DNA from: Bolinopsis microptera
Taxonomy: Eukaryota > Ctenophora > Tentaculata > Lobata > Bolinopsidae
Length of the DNA: 64,000 bases
Direction: 5' to 3'
Assembly (NCBI RefSeq): GCF_026151205.1
Contig: NC_087074.1
Span: forward strand, 10,077,226 to 10,141,225
The notes beneath the pieces are model-generated. The model was not told the DNA's origin. It searched no databases and saw only the letters and a program-made list of their open reading frames with translations. Below are positions 12,920 through 43,780 of this stretch, piece by piece; the first letter of the stretch is position 1, and each line of letters opens with the position of its first letter. The position numbers and the translations under genes were made by a program.

Positions 12920-13153
12920 TTACCTTTGTGGCTCCGTGAAAAAATGTGAAATAATGTTTGCAATATTTCCATTGTTGAATTGTTTCATTTTTGCAATTAA
13001 CGATGTTCCTGGTCCGATTGGGCGGTTTTGTACAATTAAATATTCCATGTGGCCGGTGATTGCTTTTAAAAGTTCATTGAGTACATTTTCTCCAACTACT
13101 ACTATGGTTGCAATTTCTTTCCCGTTTACCTCATTTGTTACCTTTTGAACGTT
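12920..13153 (-). pseudogene. Unrecognised 77-codon open segment, possible exon or gene relic
   Basis: On the minus strand an open frame runs from a stop at 13154-13156 to a TAA at 12920-12922 and reads like real protein, with motifs such as GKEIATIVVVGENVLNELL and HMEYLIVQNRPIGPGTSL. There is no initiating ATG before an internal one. A possible acceptor (TTCAAAAG before GTAACAAATG) and a possible donor (CAAAG before GTAATC) flank it, so it could be an internal exon or a fragment of a mobile element. No family was recognised. The opposite strand is also open over much of it, so confidence is low. Confidence 0.35.
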
Positions 13154-13236
13154 TTAATGGAATTGTTCTATAATTACCATGGCCTGGTAAACCTGAAGGT
13201 TTTCAGTAATTATTGATCAACCATTCAGCCAGTTGC

Positions 13237-13258
13237 TCCCCCCCCCCCCCCCCCCCCC
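13237..13258. repeat. Poly-C tract of about 22 bases
   Basis: Uninterrupted run of C about 170 bases upstream of the MFS start codon. Its length may be unreliable in an assembly. Confidence 0.9.
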
Positions 13259-13427
13259 TTCTCACTAAAAGCATCAAATGCAAAACTTAATTTAGTGATT
13301 TATTTTAATCATCCTTTGCAGACTCATTTCATCATTTTATCCCATTTTTCTAGAAAGTTGTGATATTTTATCTATTTTAAATCGAACACGAGGTCAGACC
13401 TGATAAGACATTCCTCAGATACAGGTC

Positions 13428-16400
13428 ATGAATAACCGAGCCCTACTCGAGCTATTCCTCTGCATGTTGGGAGGCCACGGCTGCAACATCATTGCTTTCT
13501 CCTACGGTGTAATCCAAGTGTACATCTACTCCTACATGTACCAACACGACCCTACACTCACCATTAAACAGTGCCACCTGCACGTCCCTCTAATATTTGG
13601 AATAGCAGCGTGCACTGGCTGGTTACAGGGCTACCTAACACGCTGGATCAGCGCGCGGCTCCTCCACTGTGCCAACACGTGCGCCATGTGTGGGTGGTGT
13701 TTAGTGCTGTTCTGTGGTTGTCAGAGTTATGTGGTGGTTACTGTGTGCATGGCTGGTATTGGTCTTAGTTATGGAATGCTGCATGTTTATTTTCTCTCGA
13801 CTGTCGTGAATAGAGTAAGCAGGTACAGACGAACCTTTTATTTTTGTTATAAATCATTTTACTGGAGATTTAATTTATAAGGCCAAATGTGCTTTCCTCT
13901 GACTTTGATGAGTTAAATCTAATCTCAATTATAAGGGTCTTATGACATAAGGCACTTATAATTGAGATTCGATTTAACTTATGAAAGTAAAAGGGAAACA
14001 AATTTTGCTTAATAACAAAAAATTTATAACGTTAAACGACTAGCTATAATATTCTACCATTTTAGTTACAATTACTGTCGCAGAAATAGAATACTCTAGA
14101 AAGTTTAATATTTTACATATTAAAGTTATAAAGTTATAAACGAAAGTGGAAAATTTACCATATTGTTGACAGTCTATAAAAGTGTCCTATCTTCTGCAGG
14201 TACCCCTCATTGGCAAGTGGGATATACGGACTATTCTTTGGAATGTCCGGAATATGGGGCAACATTCTGGGCAGCACATTCCTTAATCCCCGGAACATTG
14301 AGAAACAAAACATTAACAATAGTAATGGTATGTGATGCATCCATCCCCACCGCTTTTTTGGTTATTTGGTTATTCACAAACCACATATTTACTAACGACT
14401 GCCCAACTTATATATCCCAGAATATGTTATAGACGTTTGTCGTTTAACCAAAAACCATCCCAATACTACTTACGTCATCAGAAATGGCATCTCACAAATT
14501 TCAAGCTAGCTTTTCAATAAACTAACGACATACAGTAGTTTATAGTATACATAATACACGGTTACCACGCAGCTCCCTACAAATAGCAGCAGCAGCAGTT
14601 GATGATGATGTGGCCCAACCTCTCTGACATACACACCGCACACATGCAAGCTGGCTATTATCTTCCACAATTCATTAGCGGTCCAATTATTCGCACGCTT
14701 CTTCTAGGTGCCTCCTAACTACAGACGAGTGATTGTAGACTGTCAGGCAGTTGGTTTACATCATTACCATAGAGATAAATATATCCTAACATATCTTCTA
14801 GCGCGCGGGGTGAAGCTGTATTAGATCGGGTTTGGCTGCCTCAATATATAGAGACTCAATATATAGAGACTCAGTAGGTTATAGGGGGGGGGGCCTCCAG
14901 GCGCTACTTACTTTTGTGTAGGTTATGGCGAATAGACATGATTATAATATTCAAAACACGACCACAGCGTATAATTCAGGATTCCCATTGTCAATCGATC
15001 ACACTGACTTGGTAATTCCGTCTCAAACCCTAAACCAGGATGAGGATTTGCATTTGAACAATGGCTCAAACCCCCAACCCTCAAATACGGCATACCTTAA
15101 ATCCCAGCTCTGCATTCTATAATCTCGGTCTTTTGTCTCCGAAACTCCAAAATAATCGGCCTAATTAGTTCTCTACGTAGCGCCTCAAAATTAGAGACAC
15201 AAACCAGACATGTCACCCGTCCATTGACTCCTTTATAAAATACGTCGTGGCATTGTCTAACTAACCTACCCACATGTCGTCAAGTCGGCATATATTTTAT
15301 TATTATATATAAATATATATAATATACACACTGGGTGTACATAATATTACACAGCTATACCACAGAGCTGCATGTTATTATGATATTAATATATTAGTAA
15401 TAATGCCCGAGAGAGAGAGGCATATAACGAAACCCTAATCGGGAGCTCAATGACATGTCCGTACTGTTTCAGGTGACTATATTTTTACGGACAGCAGCGT
15501 TCTGGAGAGAGTCCCGTACGTCTGGCTCCTGTTGGCAGGCATGGTCTTTATACTCCTGCTACCAGGCTTAATTTTCATCAAGACAGAGGAAGAAACGAGT
15601 GAGGAAGATTTGGATCATGCTACTAAAAAGAGTGAACTGAGCATGAGAGCTGATGATGATTACGAAGAGCTGATGCCATGGCAGGACTATAAAACAGCCA
15701 CCCCTATCTGCGTCTTAGGTAAGCATGACCTACAAAAGCTTTAAAAGTGTGTGTTTAGGACTGTACCGCAGTCGTAGTAACTCTGGCTTGTTGACGCCAT
15801 CCGGGCTACGATTTAACTGTTAGATCATGCAAAACATAAAATATGCAAAAAACAACAGTTTCCTAACACATCTCTCAGTTTAAACTGCTTCCCTTACAGC
15901 GGTGCTATTATTCCTGAGTGGAATAACGATAGGACTCACTACTCTCTGTGCATTTGATCTCTACAAAGACTTCGCCCTAAAACTACCCACCTACAACCAC
16001 AGTGACATCTTCCTCAACAACTTCGGGGTTGCTCTGCCAATCATAGGGGCTCTAGGGAGACTAGCATGGGGGATAGCAGGGGATCTTCTCCCAGTTTGGA
16101 TGCTCCTGGTTATAGGAGATGGAATGGCGGCATTCCTCCAGGTAATGATGTACGTGACTCGGCCCACTCGGGAGGTGTACGTAGTGGTATGTGGTTTACT
16201 GGCCATCAGTACAGGCATGACTAACATGATGCCTCCTGTCATAAAGCGGGTTATGGGACCTGAAAACATGGCCCTTAACTTTGGGTTTGTGTTCGGTGGA
16301 GAGGCTATCGGTTGTGTGTGGTATGTTATCTTTATTTCTCTGGTGGGAGGGATTCCTGATGCGGTGGTTGTTTGGATAGTGTCCATACCTGCTCTTGTTG

Positions 16401-16438
16401 CTTTGACAGCTGCTGTACTTTTGGTAGGTAGATACTAG
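13428..16438 (+). CDS. MFS transporter, monocarboxylate/oxalate-formate antiporter-like, 4 exons
   Basis: Twelve-helix secondary transporter of the major facilitator superfamily, expected in a membrane; substrate unknown. Exons are 13428-13822, 14200-14327, 15473-15718 and 15900-16438, all GT-AG and in phase (2, 1, 1), giving 435 residues, a normal MFS length. The first half shows successive hydrophobic segments (from LLELFLCMLGGHGCN to GIGLSYGMLHVYFLSTVV), then YPSLASGIYGLFFGMSG across the exon 1-2 junction. The loop before helix 7 is strongly acidic (TEEETSEEDLDH, RADDDYEE). In the second half ALGRLAWGIAGDLLP is the cytoplasmic GRLxWGxxSD-type motif of the MCT/OFA branch. The last codon lies just past a potential donor (TTGGTAGGTA), so a further 3' exon is possible. 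Exon 3, the loop exon, follows a long intron. The neighbour to the right is convergent. Confidence 0.85.
13882..14006. repeat. Large imperfect palindrome in MFS intron 1
   Basis: The arms 13911-13935 and 13955-13979 match with one mismatch in 25 bases. The pairing continues outward with more mismatches to about 13885 and 14003, and inward through CTTATGACATAAG. This looks like a small foldback or MITE-type insertion. It lies wholly within the intron. Confidence 0.65.
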
Positions 16439-17955
16439 ACATTTCTATAACAGTTTTAATAGAGCTGCTGCTGCAGAGGAGCTAATCTTAATTTACAGTA
16501 ATCGCTTATTTCATGAGGTTGTAACGTTTGAAAGGACTTGGTTCTTGGAGCGCTGCCAGCCAGCGAGCTAGTTGACACAAGTGGACTGTAAATAATTTAC
16601 TATGGATTGTTTTGTTGCTTCGAGTTTTTGTGACCATACGGTGGAGTACTCAACTATTGTTTTATTTGAACTCTAAAACCTGATTGTAGGTAGATAGTTT
16701 GAGACTATACCATCCAATATCCCTCCACACTCCACAGGAACCAGTAAGTAACCAGGAACCAGTCTAAATCTACACACACATTCTTTCTTTTTTATCTACG
16801 CCAGCACAGTTTGAACTGTATCTGATGTGGATGTGAAATAACCCTACTTTCATATTATCCTTCAATGGAGACATTACAGCGAACTATCCCACGATAGCCC
16901 ACTGGTAAATCTCTCCCAATCGCTGCTAACCCACGCTTTACTGACTCATTACGGAGGGTGAAATTGTTCGGCAAAAAGTTTCGAAATTGTGGCGGAGTTA
17001 AACGAAATCACCAAGTACTGTACGGCGTCTGGCAAGCCAATAAGGCCAAACGATTATTTCTAAATTTTCAGCGTTTAAAGCATTAGCCCAGAGTTAGAAT
17101 GACTCTATCGCAAGGACATTAGCTATAAGGCTAACTGCAGTGCCAGTAGCCTAAAGGAGCGACTCTGTGGGAATTGAGAATAGTACTAGGTCTGAGGAAT
17201 TTTAAACAAGTAACAACTTCTGTGAGCTGACTCGACATAGGCTCCGAACTGGCTCCACAGTGGAGCTATCGGAATTTTGTGAAATGTACATCTTAGCAAC
17301 TTCAGATTAGATACAATTATTAACAATTCTCCCGTATTTCTGCTACTTGTTTTATATCAACTTCGTCACGTAGTATATAGATATACTAGCTGTGCACAAC
17401 AAGATTTTAACAATTTTTGACACGGTAATTTTATAGATCCGAACTTCTTTCACTTCATACTCATGCTTCTATCACGAACTCTAAGTTTTCTCGCTAGTCT
17501 AAGTTTTCACAGTTAACATTGCTGTATTAATAATACCAAGTAACTATCAAAGTGGTACAGACGCCGAAGTGCAGGTGGATTGTTTGAAAAGCACATACAT
17601 GTAAAAACATTTTAGAACTCAGTCAAGAAGTCGGTCAGTAGTTAGTGTGGAGCCAGTTTGGAGCCAATTTGAAGTCTGTCAAGACTCAAAGGTCAGTCAG
17701 GGGGCCAGCCAAGAGTCTATCAATAGCCAGCCAAGAGTCTACCAAGAGCCAGTTAAAAATCAATCTTCATCGAACTCATTAAAACTAAAGAGTCTGCAGT
17801 GAACCCAATGGTTCTCCCAGTAAATCCCGGTGTTGACGGTCGTGGGATCCAGATAACCGGACCGGAGAGAGATAGAGAGAGACAACCTCCAATAATTAGA
17901 GGTACAACACGTGCATCCTGACTACTTGAGGGCCTTCACCGTCTAGTTCACTCCA
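16439..17955. other. Convergent intergenic region
   Basis: Between the MFS stop and the presumed 3' end of the minus-strand receptor gene. No exon is supported. A loose tandem pattern of GCCAGCCAAGAGTCTA occurs near 17700-17755. Confidence 0.4.
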
Positions 17956-18089
17956 TTATAACATATGAACAACGCCTCTCCTACAGAGTGTCAAACGTTT
18001 TAATGTCCGGCTTATCGGAGTCCATACATGAGGTGATGGGGGTCTTCTTGAATATGGTGGGGTTGTTGAGCTCGTATTGTTACAATGTT
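17956..18089 (-). CDS. Candidate last exon (cytoplasmic tail) of the plexin-domain receptor
   Basis: Downstream of the membrane-span exon an AG at 18091-18090 opens a phase-compatible frame of 43 codons ending at TAA 17956-17958, with a Pro/Arg-rich tail (TTPPYSRRPPSPHVW). A competing reading in another frame of the same stretch (ending at TAG 17991-17993, with FKKTPITSCMDSDKPDIK) has better codon character but the wrong phase unless a small exon intervenes. The acceptor is weak in both cases. Recorded so the tail can be tested; transcript data would decide. Confidence 0.3.
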
Positions 18090-18444
18090 CTATTGTAGCA
18101 ATTTTATTAGGGAGTATAATTGAAGATCAATAGATTCATTAGATGGACGTATTAAAAATTACCATTTATTATATCTATGCAGGATAAACGGAAGGGTGAA
18201 TGGTATGTGAACGAATTTTATATTGTTACATCTTTGGAGAGTTCCATTGTGATATTTGAATATGTAAATTTAATATGAATGAAAGATGTTATCGTATTAA
18301 TGAAAGATATCAATACATAATAGAAATATATGCTGATTAGATATAAAGTGGCACACAGAAAGTAACACAATCGTAACATTCTTTATGTATTCAATCTTGA
18401 TGTACATTGTATATAATTGATGAAGATAAAAAAGATCGTCTCAC

Positions 18445-38068
<19,624 letters not shown>

Positions 38069-39360
38069 AATTACATTTCATACAAGTTCATTAAATCAGC
38101 AGCTTGTAGAAAATAATTGGTGTATGGCTTTTCCGGCTTTTGAAAGTCTCAAAACATAATCTTGCTGAAGTCATAGATTGTACATTATATTATTATTTTA
38201 ATTAGGTACAAGTCATAAAATTGGATTTGAAGACTTAGTATTTCTCAGATCAAAGCTCTTACACCCGGTACTTGTTGGCGCATGGTTACACGAGGAACAA
38301 ATTTATTGTGCTGTTAGTCGTTCCTCATTTGGAGTTGTTTTCGGTGTTATGGTCAGGCTCAAATTGAGTGAAGCCAGCCTGTTCTACCTCTGTATTAAAA
38401 TGGCTAAAGACTCAAACAATTTTACTTCGACAAGTCATTTATGTCAGGTAATCTCCACATATTTATAAATATGTATGTATATTAAAAAGTTGGAAGGAAT
38501 TATACCAATGTCCAAGCAGTCTACGCTGAGGCCACTGAAAGGCCAACGTAAAACCGTATAAAGAAAAATCAAAGGAAACATTTGTACTTTGAAGTCTTAA
38601 TAAAATATCAACAATAAATGCAACATAATGAAATGATAAGATACAAAAAATCAGTTGAAGTACAACCAAAAGCTTAAACCAAACGGTAAAATCAAACCTA
38701 ATTACATATTACAATATATGCATTCAGGTGCTCTAATGTTGCTGTTCGTTTGTTATTCCCAGATTTTGAAAACATGCGATCATAGACTGGAAGAAATTTG
38801 CGCAGACATGTAAATATGTATGAAAAGAACTAGCCTAAAGACTACAAACTAACAAATATAAGAAGATTAGATTGCCAATGTTTGATACTATTGACCTCAA
38901 TTGCAACTTGCAACGTTAGTAAAACAAATCTTTTTGTAAGAAAATACATTTTTAACTAAGCACATAGCCGAATGATATCTTCAAAGGAATTAATTTCGTT
39001 AGGGATAGTTGACTCAAGCGCCCCTCAGCTCCTGTACTTTATTATTAGGTAAACTTATTGGGTAAACTGACTCTTTGACAGGGCTGGGACTAGTCTTTAA
39101 CAATTTGATTTCCATGAACCTAGAATAATGCTCAGTGCAGTGTAGCGGAAAAGTTAATAAAAAAGATACCAATGAAGGAAAAATAGACAAAACAATTGAC
39201 TTAAAAGAAGTCAAAACCAGAATCAATGTTCAACAAAAATAGACAAAATTAGGAAAATGAAGATGCTTCATATTATGTCAGAGTTGTGCTAAAAACGTCT
39301 AAAAAATCAAAGCAGAAGCAATAGGACGTTATAAGAAAAGCTGCAACAACGGACAGAGCT
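38069..39360. other. Sequence upstream of the receptor gene
   Basis: AT-rich sequence between the receptor start codon and a decayed LINE fragment. No exon or clear promoter motif was recognised. Confidence 0.4.
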
Positions 39361-39834
39361 ATGGAAGGAACAAAAAATAAGTCGACTATACAAAAGAAAA
39401 ATGATCAAGCCACATGCACTGACTGTGATGCTATTGTGAATCACATAACCACATGACTCAAGTGTGAAGGATGCTTTTTCTTACTTCAAGTGAGTGACAA
39501 AAAGGAATTAAATATATTTAAGAACACATTCGATAACGATAAATTATGGAAACGCTTTTGATTCATCACTGATCTCCGTAAGAGAAAGCTTCAAAGTGAT
39601 GCCAAAATAAATATCCAGCACCATGAGTTGTACAGGGAGTCGTCCGGTTGGCAAAGAACAGTTTCCTAATGAAAAAGACTTGAACAATTGTATGTTGTAG
39701 ACGTTGTCCAGTATGCAGTAACTTAATCTTTCGAAGTGACTTCATTTGAAAAACATGTAAATAGCTTGCTTCATACATTCTCAAACTTAACTGAACGGAA
39801 AATAGAACAATTGTTAAATGCTCTGCCACACGAA
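39361..39834 (+). pseudogene. Decayed ORF1-like relic of a non-LTR retrotransposon
   Basis: From ATG 39361 one reading frame can be followed to a TGA at 39832-39834 across four internal stop sites (five stop codons). It starts MEGTKNKSTIQKKND. It then shows a damaged zinc-finger-like pattern (CTDCDAIVNH, stop, LKCEGC) with the C-x2-C spacing seen in the PHD-type ORF1 of the LINE at 54.2-54.8 kb. It ends in an amphipathic stretch (VTSFEKHVNSLLHTFSNL). The layout, finger then coiled coil, suggests an ORF1 of a CR1/L2-like element. No reverse transcriptase follows. Assignment is by pattern only. Confidence 0.4.
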
Positions 39835-40189
39835 TGATAAAAATATTAAAAGTTCAAAATCAAAAATATGACACAGGACATATCCACAAAAACTAGCATT
39901 AGAATAATAAAAGGTCGATACAAGGGGGAGACACAAAACGTTATGAGTATTTTCAAAGTTGTGCATGGACTTGATTGACGTTGCTAATCATTAATAGCTC
40001 GTAGCTCTGGTACGATCCCGAAAAGCAGCAAGCATGATAATGCGCGCGGCGCTTTGAAACGTCAACGTCCTCCGATAAAAAATAACTTGAACAAAATAAA
40101 TATTAACAGTCGGCCAGGTAAATACACGACAAATAGAAGTACACGGGATAATTCTTAAATTTCTATATAACATATCAAAAATACGCGAG

Positions 40190-40705
40190 CGTGCTAAATC
40201 ATTTTACACTCGATCTTCGAGATTTTTCTACAAAGGCCTCCGACATAACTTCGAATTGACATACGTTGCATGCCACTTTTCGCGCGCGAAGCGCGCGCCG
40301 CCGAAGGCGGAATAATATCTCTGATATTTGTGATACGTAACATGTATCAAACTTCGAACTATTTTGGACGCTGATTCCGAATCACCCCCAAGACACATGG
40401 TTAAAATGCTCCCCTGGCAAAATATTGCCGAAAAACTGTTTTGATCACGTAGGCGTACGTGATAAGACCGTATAAGGAAGTTGGTATAATTTTTATTATA
40501 TTAGTGTTTGTTATATTAGGGTTAGGGTTTCAGCAAATAAAATGCTTTTCTTAGTATTGGGATTGGGTTAAGGTTTGGATCAAATTAGCTAGGGTCGGGT
40601 TAGGGTTTTGTACAGTCGTTCAGGGTACTCAGCTAGAAAACGGGTTGAAAAAGTTACGTTGTACGTGACAGTTGTGAGTTGAGTGTAGTTTGATTAATCA
40701 TCATC
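40190..40705 (+). repeat. Direct duplication, copy 1 (uninterrupted by the 5-kb transposon)
   Basis: Shares, in the same order, several stretches with 41140-41345 and 46351-47068: GTGCTAAATCA, TCGATCTTCGAGATTT, GGACGCTGATTCCGAATCAC, GACCGTATAAGGAAGTT, TTAGGGTTAGGG-like sequence, AACGGGTTGA and GATTAATCATCATCC. It lacks the 5-kb transposon that splits copy 2 and the 391-bp element at 46588, but has its own miniature insertion at 40256-40350. Confidence 0.75.
40256..40350. mobile_element. Miniature TTG...CAA element, 95 bp, 8-bp TSD ACTTCGAA
   Basis: Begins TTGACATACGTTGCATG and ends CATGTATCAA. Perfect duplications ACTTCGAA lie at 40248-40255 and 40351-40358. The interior holds GC-rich hairpins (TTCGCGCGCGAA, then GCGCGC, then CCGCCGAAGGCGG). 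No coding capacity, so it must depend on a transposase supplied elsewhere. It is closely related to the inverted copy at 47880-47982. Confidence 0.85.
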
Positions 40706-40734
40706 CAAAATATACATTAAATGCACGACTAAAA

Positions 40735-41123
40735 TTGTAGCGCGATGCGTTACTGTGCCGCGCCGCGCACTCAATAAGGCTTCTCTCGCTGGCTAGATCG
40801 GCGAGATGCGCTACTGTGCCGCGCCGAGCTGCCATGAATTGACATCGTCAATTAAGACTAAAAACATTGTTTATAATTTAAACAAATATTGAAATATTCG
40901 TAATGTGATATGGAAGACGTCGCGTCGGTTATTCGACTTGAAGAATGTTACTCGTCTAAATTTCTTCAAATTAGCGCGCGCCGCTTTCTTTTCGAAAATG
41001 GAAATGCAATTAATTGACGATGTCAATTCATCTCAGCTCGACGCGGCACAGTAGCGCATCTCGCCGATCTGTGAGAAGCCTCATTGAGTGCGCGGCGCAG
41101 CACAGTAACGCATCGCGCTACAA
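40735..41123. mobile_element. Foldback-type element, about 389 bp, arms of about 110 bp
   Basis: The left arm begins TTGTAGCGCGATGCGTTACT; the right arm ends in AGTAACGCATCGCGCTACAA. The arms pair over roughly 110 bp, with GCGAGATGCGCTACTGTGCC and AATTGACATCGTCAATT inside. Terminal TTGTAG/CTACAA resembles the TTG...CAA ends of the neighbouring miniature elements. I could not find a target duplication, so the exact ends are uncertain. Confidence 0.6.
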
Positions 41124-41139
41124 GAAAGGCAAGTGCTAC

Positions 41140-41345
41140 AAGTGTGCTAAATCACTCTACAGTCGATCTTCGAGATTTGGAGATTGTTCTAAAAGGGCCC
41201 AGGCCCCCGACAGTTGAAACCAACTACAATTGATGTACTTTCGGACGCTGATTCCGAATCACCCCCATGACATAAGTAATAGGGTTAAAATGCTTTGGCC
41301 CTTCACACAGCCATGTGTATACGCGTACTGCGTGACGCGCTTGTT
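41140..41345 (+). repeat. Direct duplication, copy 2, left portion
   Basis: Counterpart of 40190-40420; the copy is broken at 41345 by the 4997-bp transposon and resumes at 46351. It lacks the 95-bp miniature element of copy 1. Confidence 0.7.
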
Positions 41346-41828
41346 TAGGGACTACGGGTGGAAGATGAATAATTGATATTCCAACAGCATCTTGTTCCCT
41401 GCATTGTGCTGATCCCGGGAAGCATTTTGTTTACGCTCTCATCATTCTGTAGGATGAGATATCGTTCATTTAAAATTGGGTAATTATAAGCCTGTCAAGG
41501 ATTTCAGCCTAATTAAGAGCTGATCAATTGCAGCTAGTTGTGCCATATAAGGGATAACTGAGGTCACGTGACATTCAGTCCTATCACGTGACCGCTAATC
41601 CTATCACGTGACCTTGATTCGTAAAGCCTCGGGCACGTGATCACATTCGTAACGTGTCGTATGCCGACTAGAAGATTTTGTGACGTCACCAGAGCTGAAG
41701 CTACTTGATCAGGCCTTATATGGAATAATATCGTGTATCGGGTGTAATTGGACCCAATTAGAGCAGCTGAGCGCTCAATTATAGCAGCATCTGGTACCAC
41801 CTTCTGAAACCCAGCAGACAGCTGGCCC

Positions 41829-41910
41829 TTGTATCACGTTGCGACCCCCAACTGACGATACAGGGGGAGCCGCGCACTTCGTGCGCGGCGGGTCATACAA
41901 CGTATGACAA
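41829..41910. mobile_element. Miniature TTG...CAA element, 82 bp, inside the left arm; TSD GCTGGCCC
   Basis: Starts TTGTATCACGTTGCG and ends ACGTATGACAA. Perfect GCTGGCCC duplications lie at 41821-41828 and 41911-41918. The matching place in the right arm (45856-45863, GGGCCAGC once) is the uninterrupted site. The interior hairpin is CCGCGCAC, TTC-type loop, GTGCGCGG. Same family as 46588 and 47772 in the opposite orientation. Confidence 0.92.
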
Positions 41911-42700
41911 GCTGGCCCAGAGAATCGAAATTAGAAGGATTTTTTATTGATGGAAATCGAAGCGGAAACCTTGTAACCCTATGTTTTCGATGACGCCGAA
42001 CAAGATTAAACAGGTTATAATTGTCCTACTCTCGTGTAAATTGCTCTAAAACGTGATTGAAATTGTAATGATGCTATCAATTGTAATACAGTTTTTACAT
42101 TAAGCTGAACGGCTGGCATTCCTGGGCCGCACTCATCCCAGATTGTCATTCCGCCGCAGCTTCAATTTTTCTGAATATTACAGCCTGGGGTCCCCAGGTA
42201 ACGACTGGAACCACTATATCTGCCTAATCTCAGTTATTGTCAATAACGAAGCCTGTGATCCGCACATCAGTCATTGAATGGGCTTGAATTGAACGTCGTG
42301 TTATTACTTATTACTATAAAAAATATCATAGTATCGGGTAAATTTTTTCAAAATGCACTTGAATGTCATCAATTTGATTAAGTTATCATAAGTTGAATAG
42401 CTGGCGCATTTACAGTGCTACGTTTTCAATTATTCTACGAACACTTGGAATTAAAATCTATTTATATATATATTGCATTGTTTAATACTTATAATCAAGA
42501 TTGCTAAGTTCAGTGTGTGGATGAAGTATAGCGATGGAATCACTAACATATTTATGACTGTTTGATATTTCTTCGCTGCAGTCGCATATCATCCAGAGAA
42601 AGCTAATTTTAAAGAAGTAGTCTCGAAATTTTCGGGAATAAACTCAATATTGTGAAACATCATACAAAATATTATATAACGAGTGTTCTCTTTTAATAAA

Positions 42701-43723
42701 TCATTTCATTAGTTTTTTGAACTTCCTCTGCTTTCCTGGATTTTGTTGCCTCTCCTCAGAGACAACAATGTGGTGTCCTGCTTTCATGTCTTTGTTAGCA
42801 CACTTCAGCTTTGATTCTGTCATCAGTGCCACCGCTCTTTCGACTGCTTGCTGGTGGCAGGGATATTTCGTCACCAAAGGTGATTCTATGAACCTGTCGA
42901 ATTGATCAGGATCAGAGGGATGCACCCTTACTACCGATGGAATAGTGACTGCAGCCCACTTCAGCTCTTCTGAAATATAACTTGTTATCATAAACTTTCC
43001 TTTTTAAATTCAATACCATCCGTATTGTTTTCACTTTGACCTTATAGCTTTGAATACAAACGTATGTCAATCACTTTATAAATACAATAATATAATATTA
43101 ATAGTTACGTCATAGTAAATACAATTTGAAATGAACTTACTGCACGCAGTTCTGTAACAGAGACCAAATAAATGGTACGGTTTGAAAGACTTAGTCTTTC
43201 TCACCGGATCTTTATCCTCGATGTCAGTGTTGTAAATGACAAGGTCAAGGTACGATTTTGCATTTCTGTTAATCTCTGGCTTGCAAAATATCCGCGGTTT
43301 TCCATTCGGGCGTATTGTCCGGTTCATGCCCTTCTGCTCAAGTTCTATAAGCTGCCTGCAGAGAGCCACGCCTTTTTCCCGAACAGCTCTATCTGCGTCA
43401 CCTTGAGGAGTATTTTCATTCACATTTATTTAAAGGAACAGAACCAAAAGCGGGGACAAAGGTGAACAATTTAAATAACTAAACTGTAACAAGAGCTTCG
43501 TGACAACAAATATCCACTAAAATAAAACATGTACTAATTTCTCACCGAGACTGCAAACAATAATTGCTTCAGGATGAGCGAAGTAACTATTGTTACAAAC
43601 TTTCTTCAAAACTGCTGTTCGTTCTTTTGGCGAAAGTTGTATGTCATTATTGAGTGTGAGGCTTGTAAAAACATGATAAGCCCCATCCTCAATAAGAGGA
43701 CGCAGTTTGATCTGAGCGTGCAT
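42701..43723 (-). CDS. Transposon-encoded protein, 3 exons, probably truncated at its N-terminus
   Basis: Exons 43723-43546, 43401-43141 and 42969-42701 join in phase (1, 1) with GT-AG borders to give 235 residues from the first ATG. That ATG is immediately preceded by a good acceptor (AAATTTCAG), so the true protein probably extends into an upstream exon. Upstream there is only the pyrimidine-rich tract, so the 5' part seems lost. Motifs: NNSYFAHPEAIIVCSLGDAD in exons 1-2, then VREKGVALCRQLIEL; in exon 3 YPCHQQAVERAVALMTES. From memory, FAHPE plus CHxQxVERxVKxVTE patterns occur together in uncharacterised invertebrate proteins of mobile-element type; the HxQ/VER block might be part of an RNase-H-like transposase core. 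It lies between the long inverted repeats and is the only candidate transposase. Confidence 0.6.
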
Positions 43724-43780
43724 CTGAAATTTGAATGCTTGAGTAATGGTTTTCCTTGTGGCTCAAAAGAAAACTCAGTC

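Noticed and set aside
41564-41800. Identical 78-codon open frames at 41564-41800 (minus) and 45884-46120 (plus)
   Set aside because: They are the same inverted-repeat arm read twice; no codon bias or motif, so not a gene.
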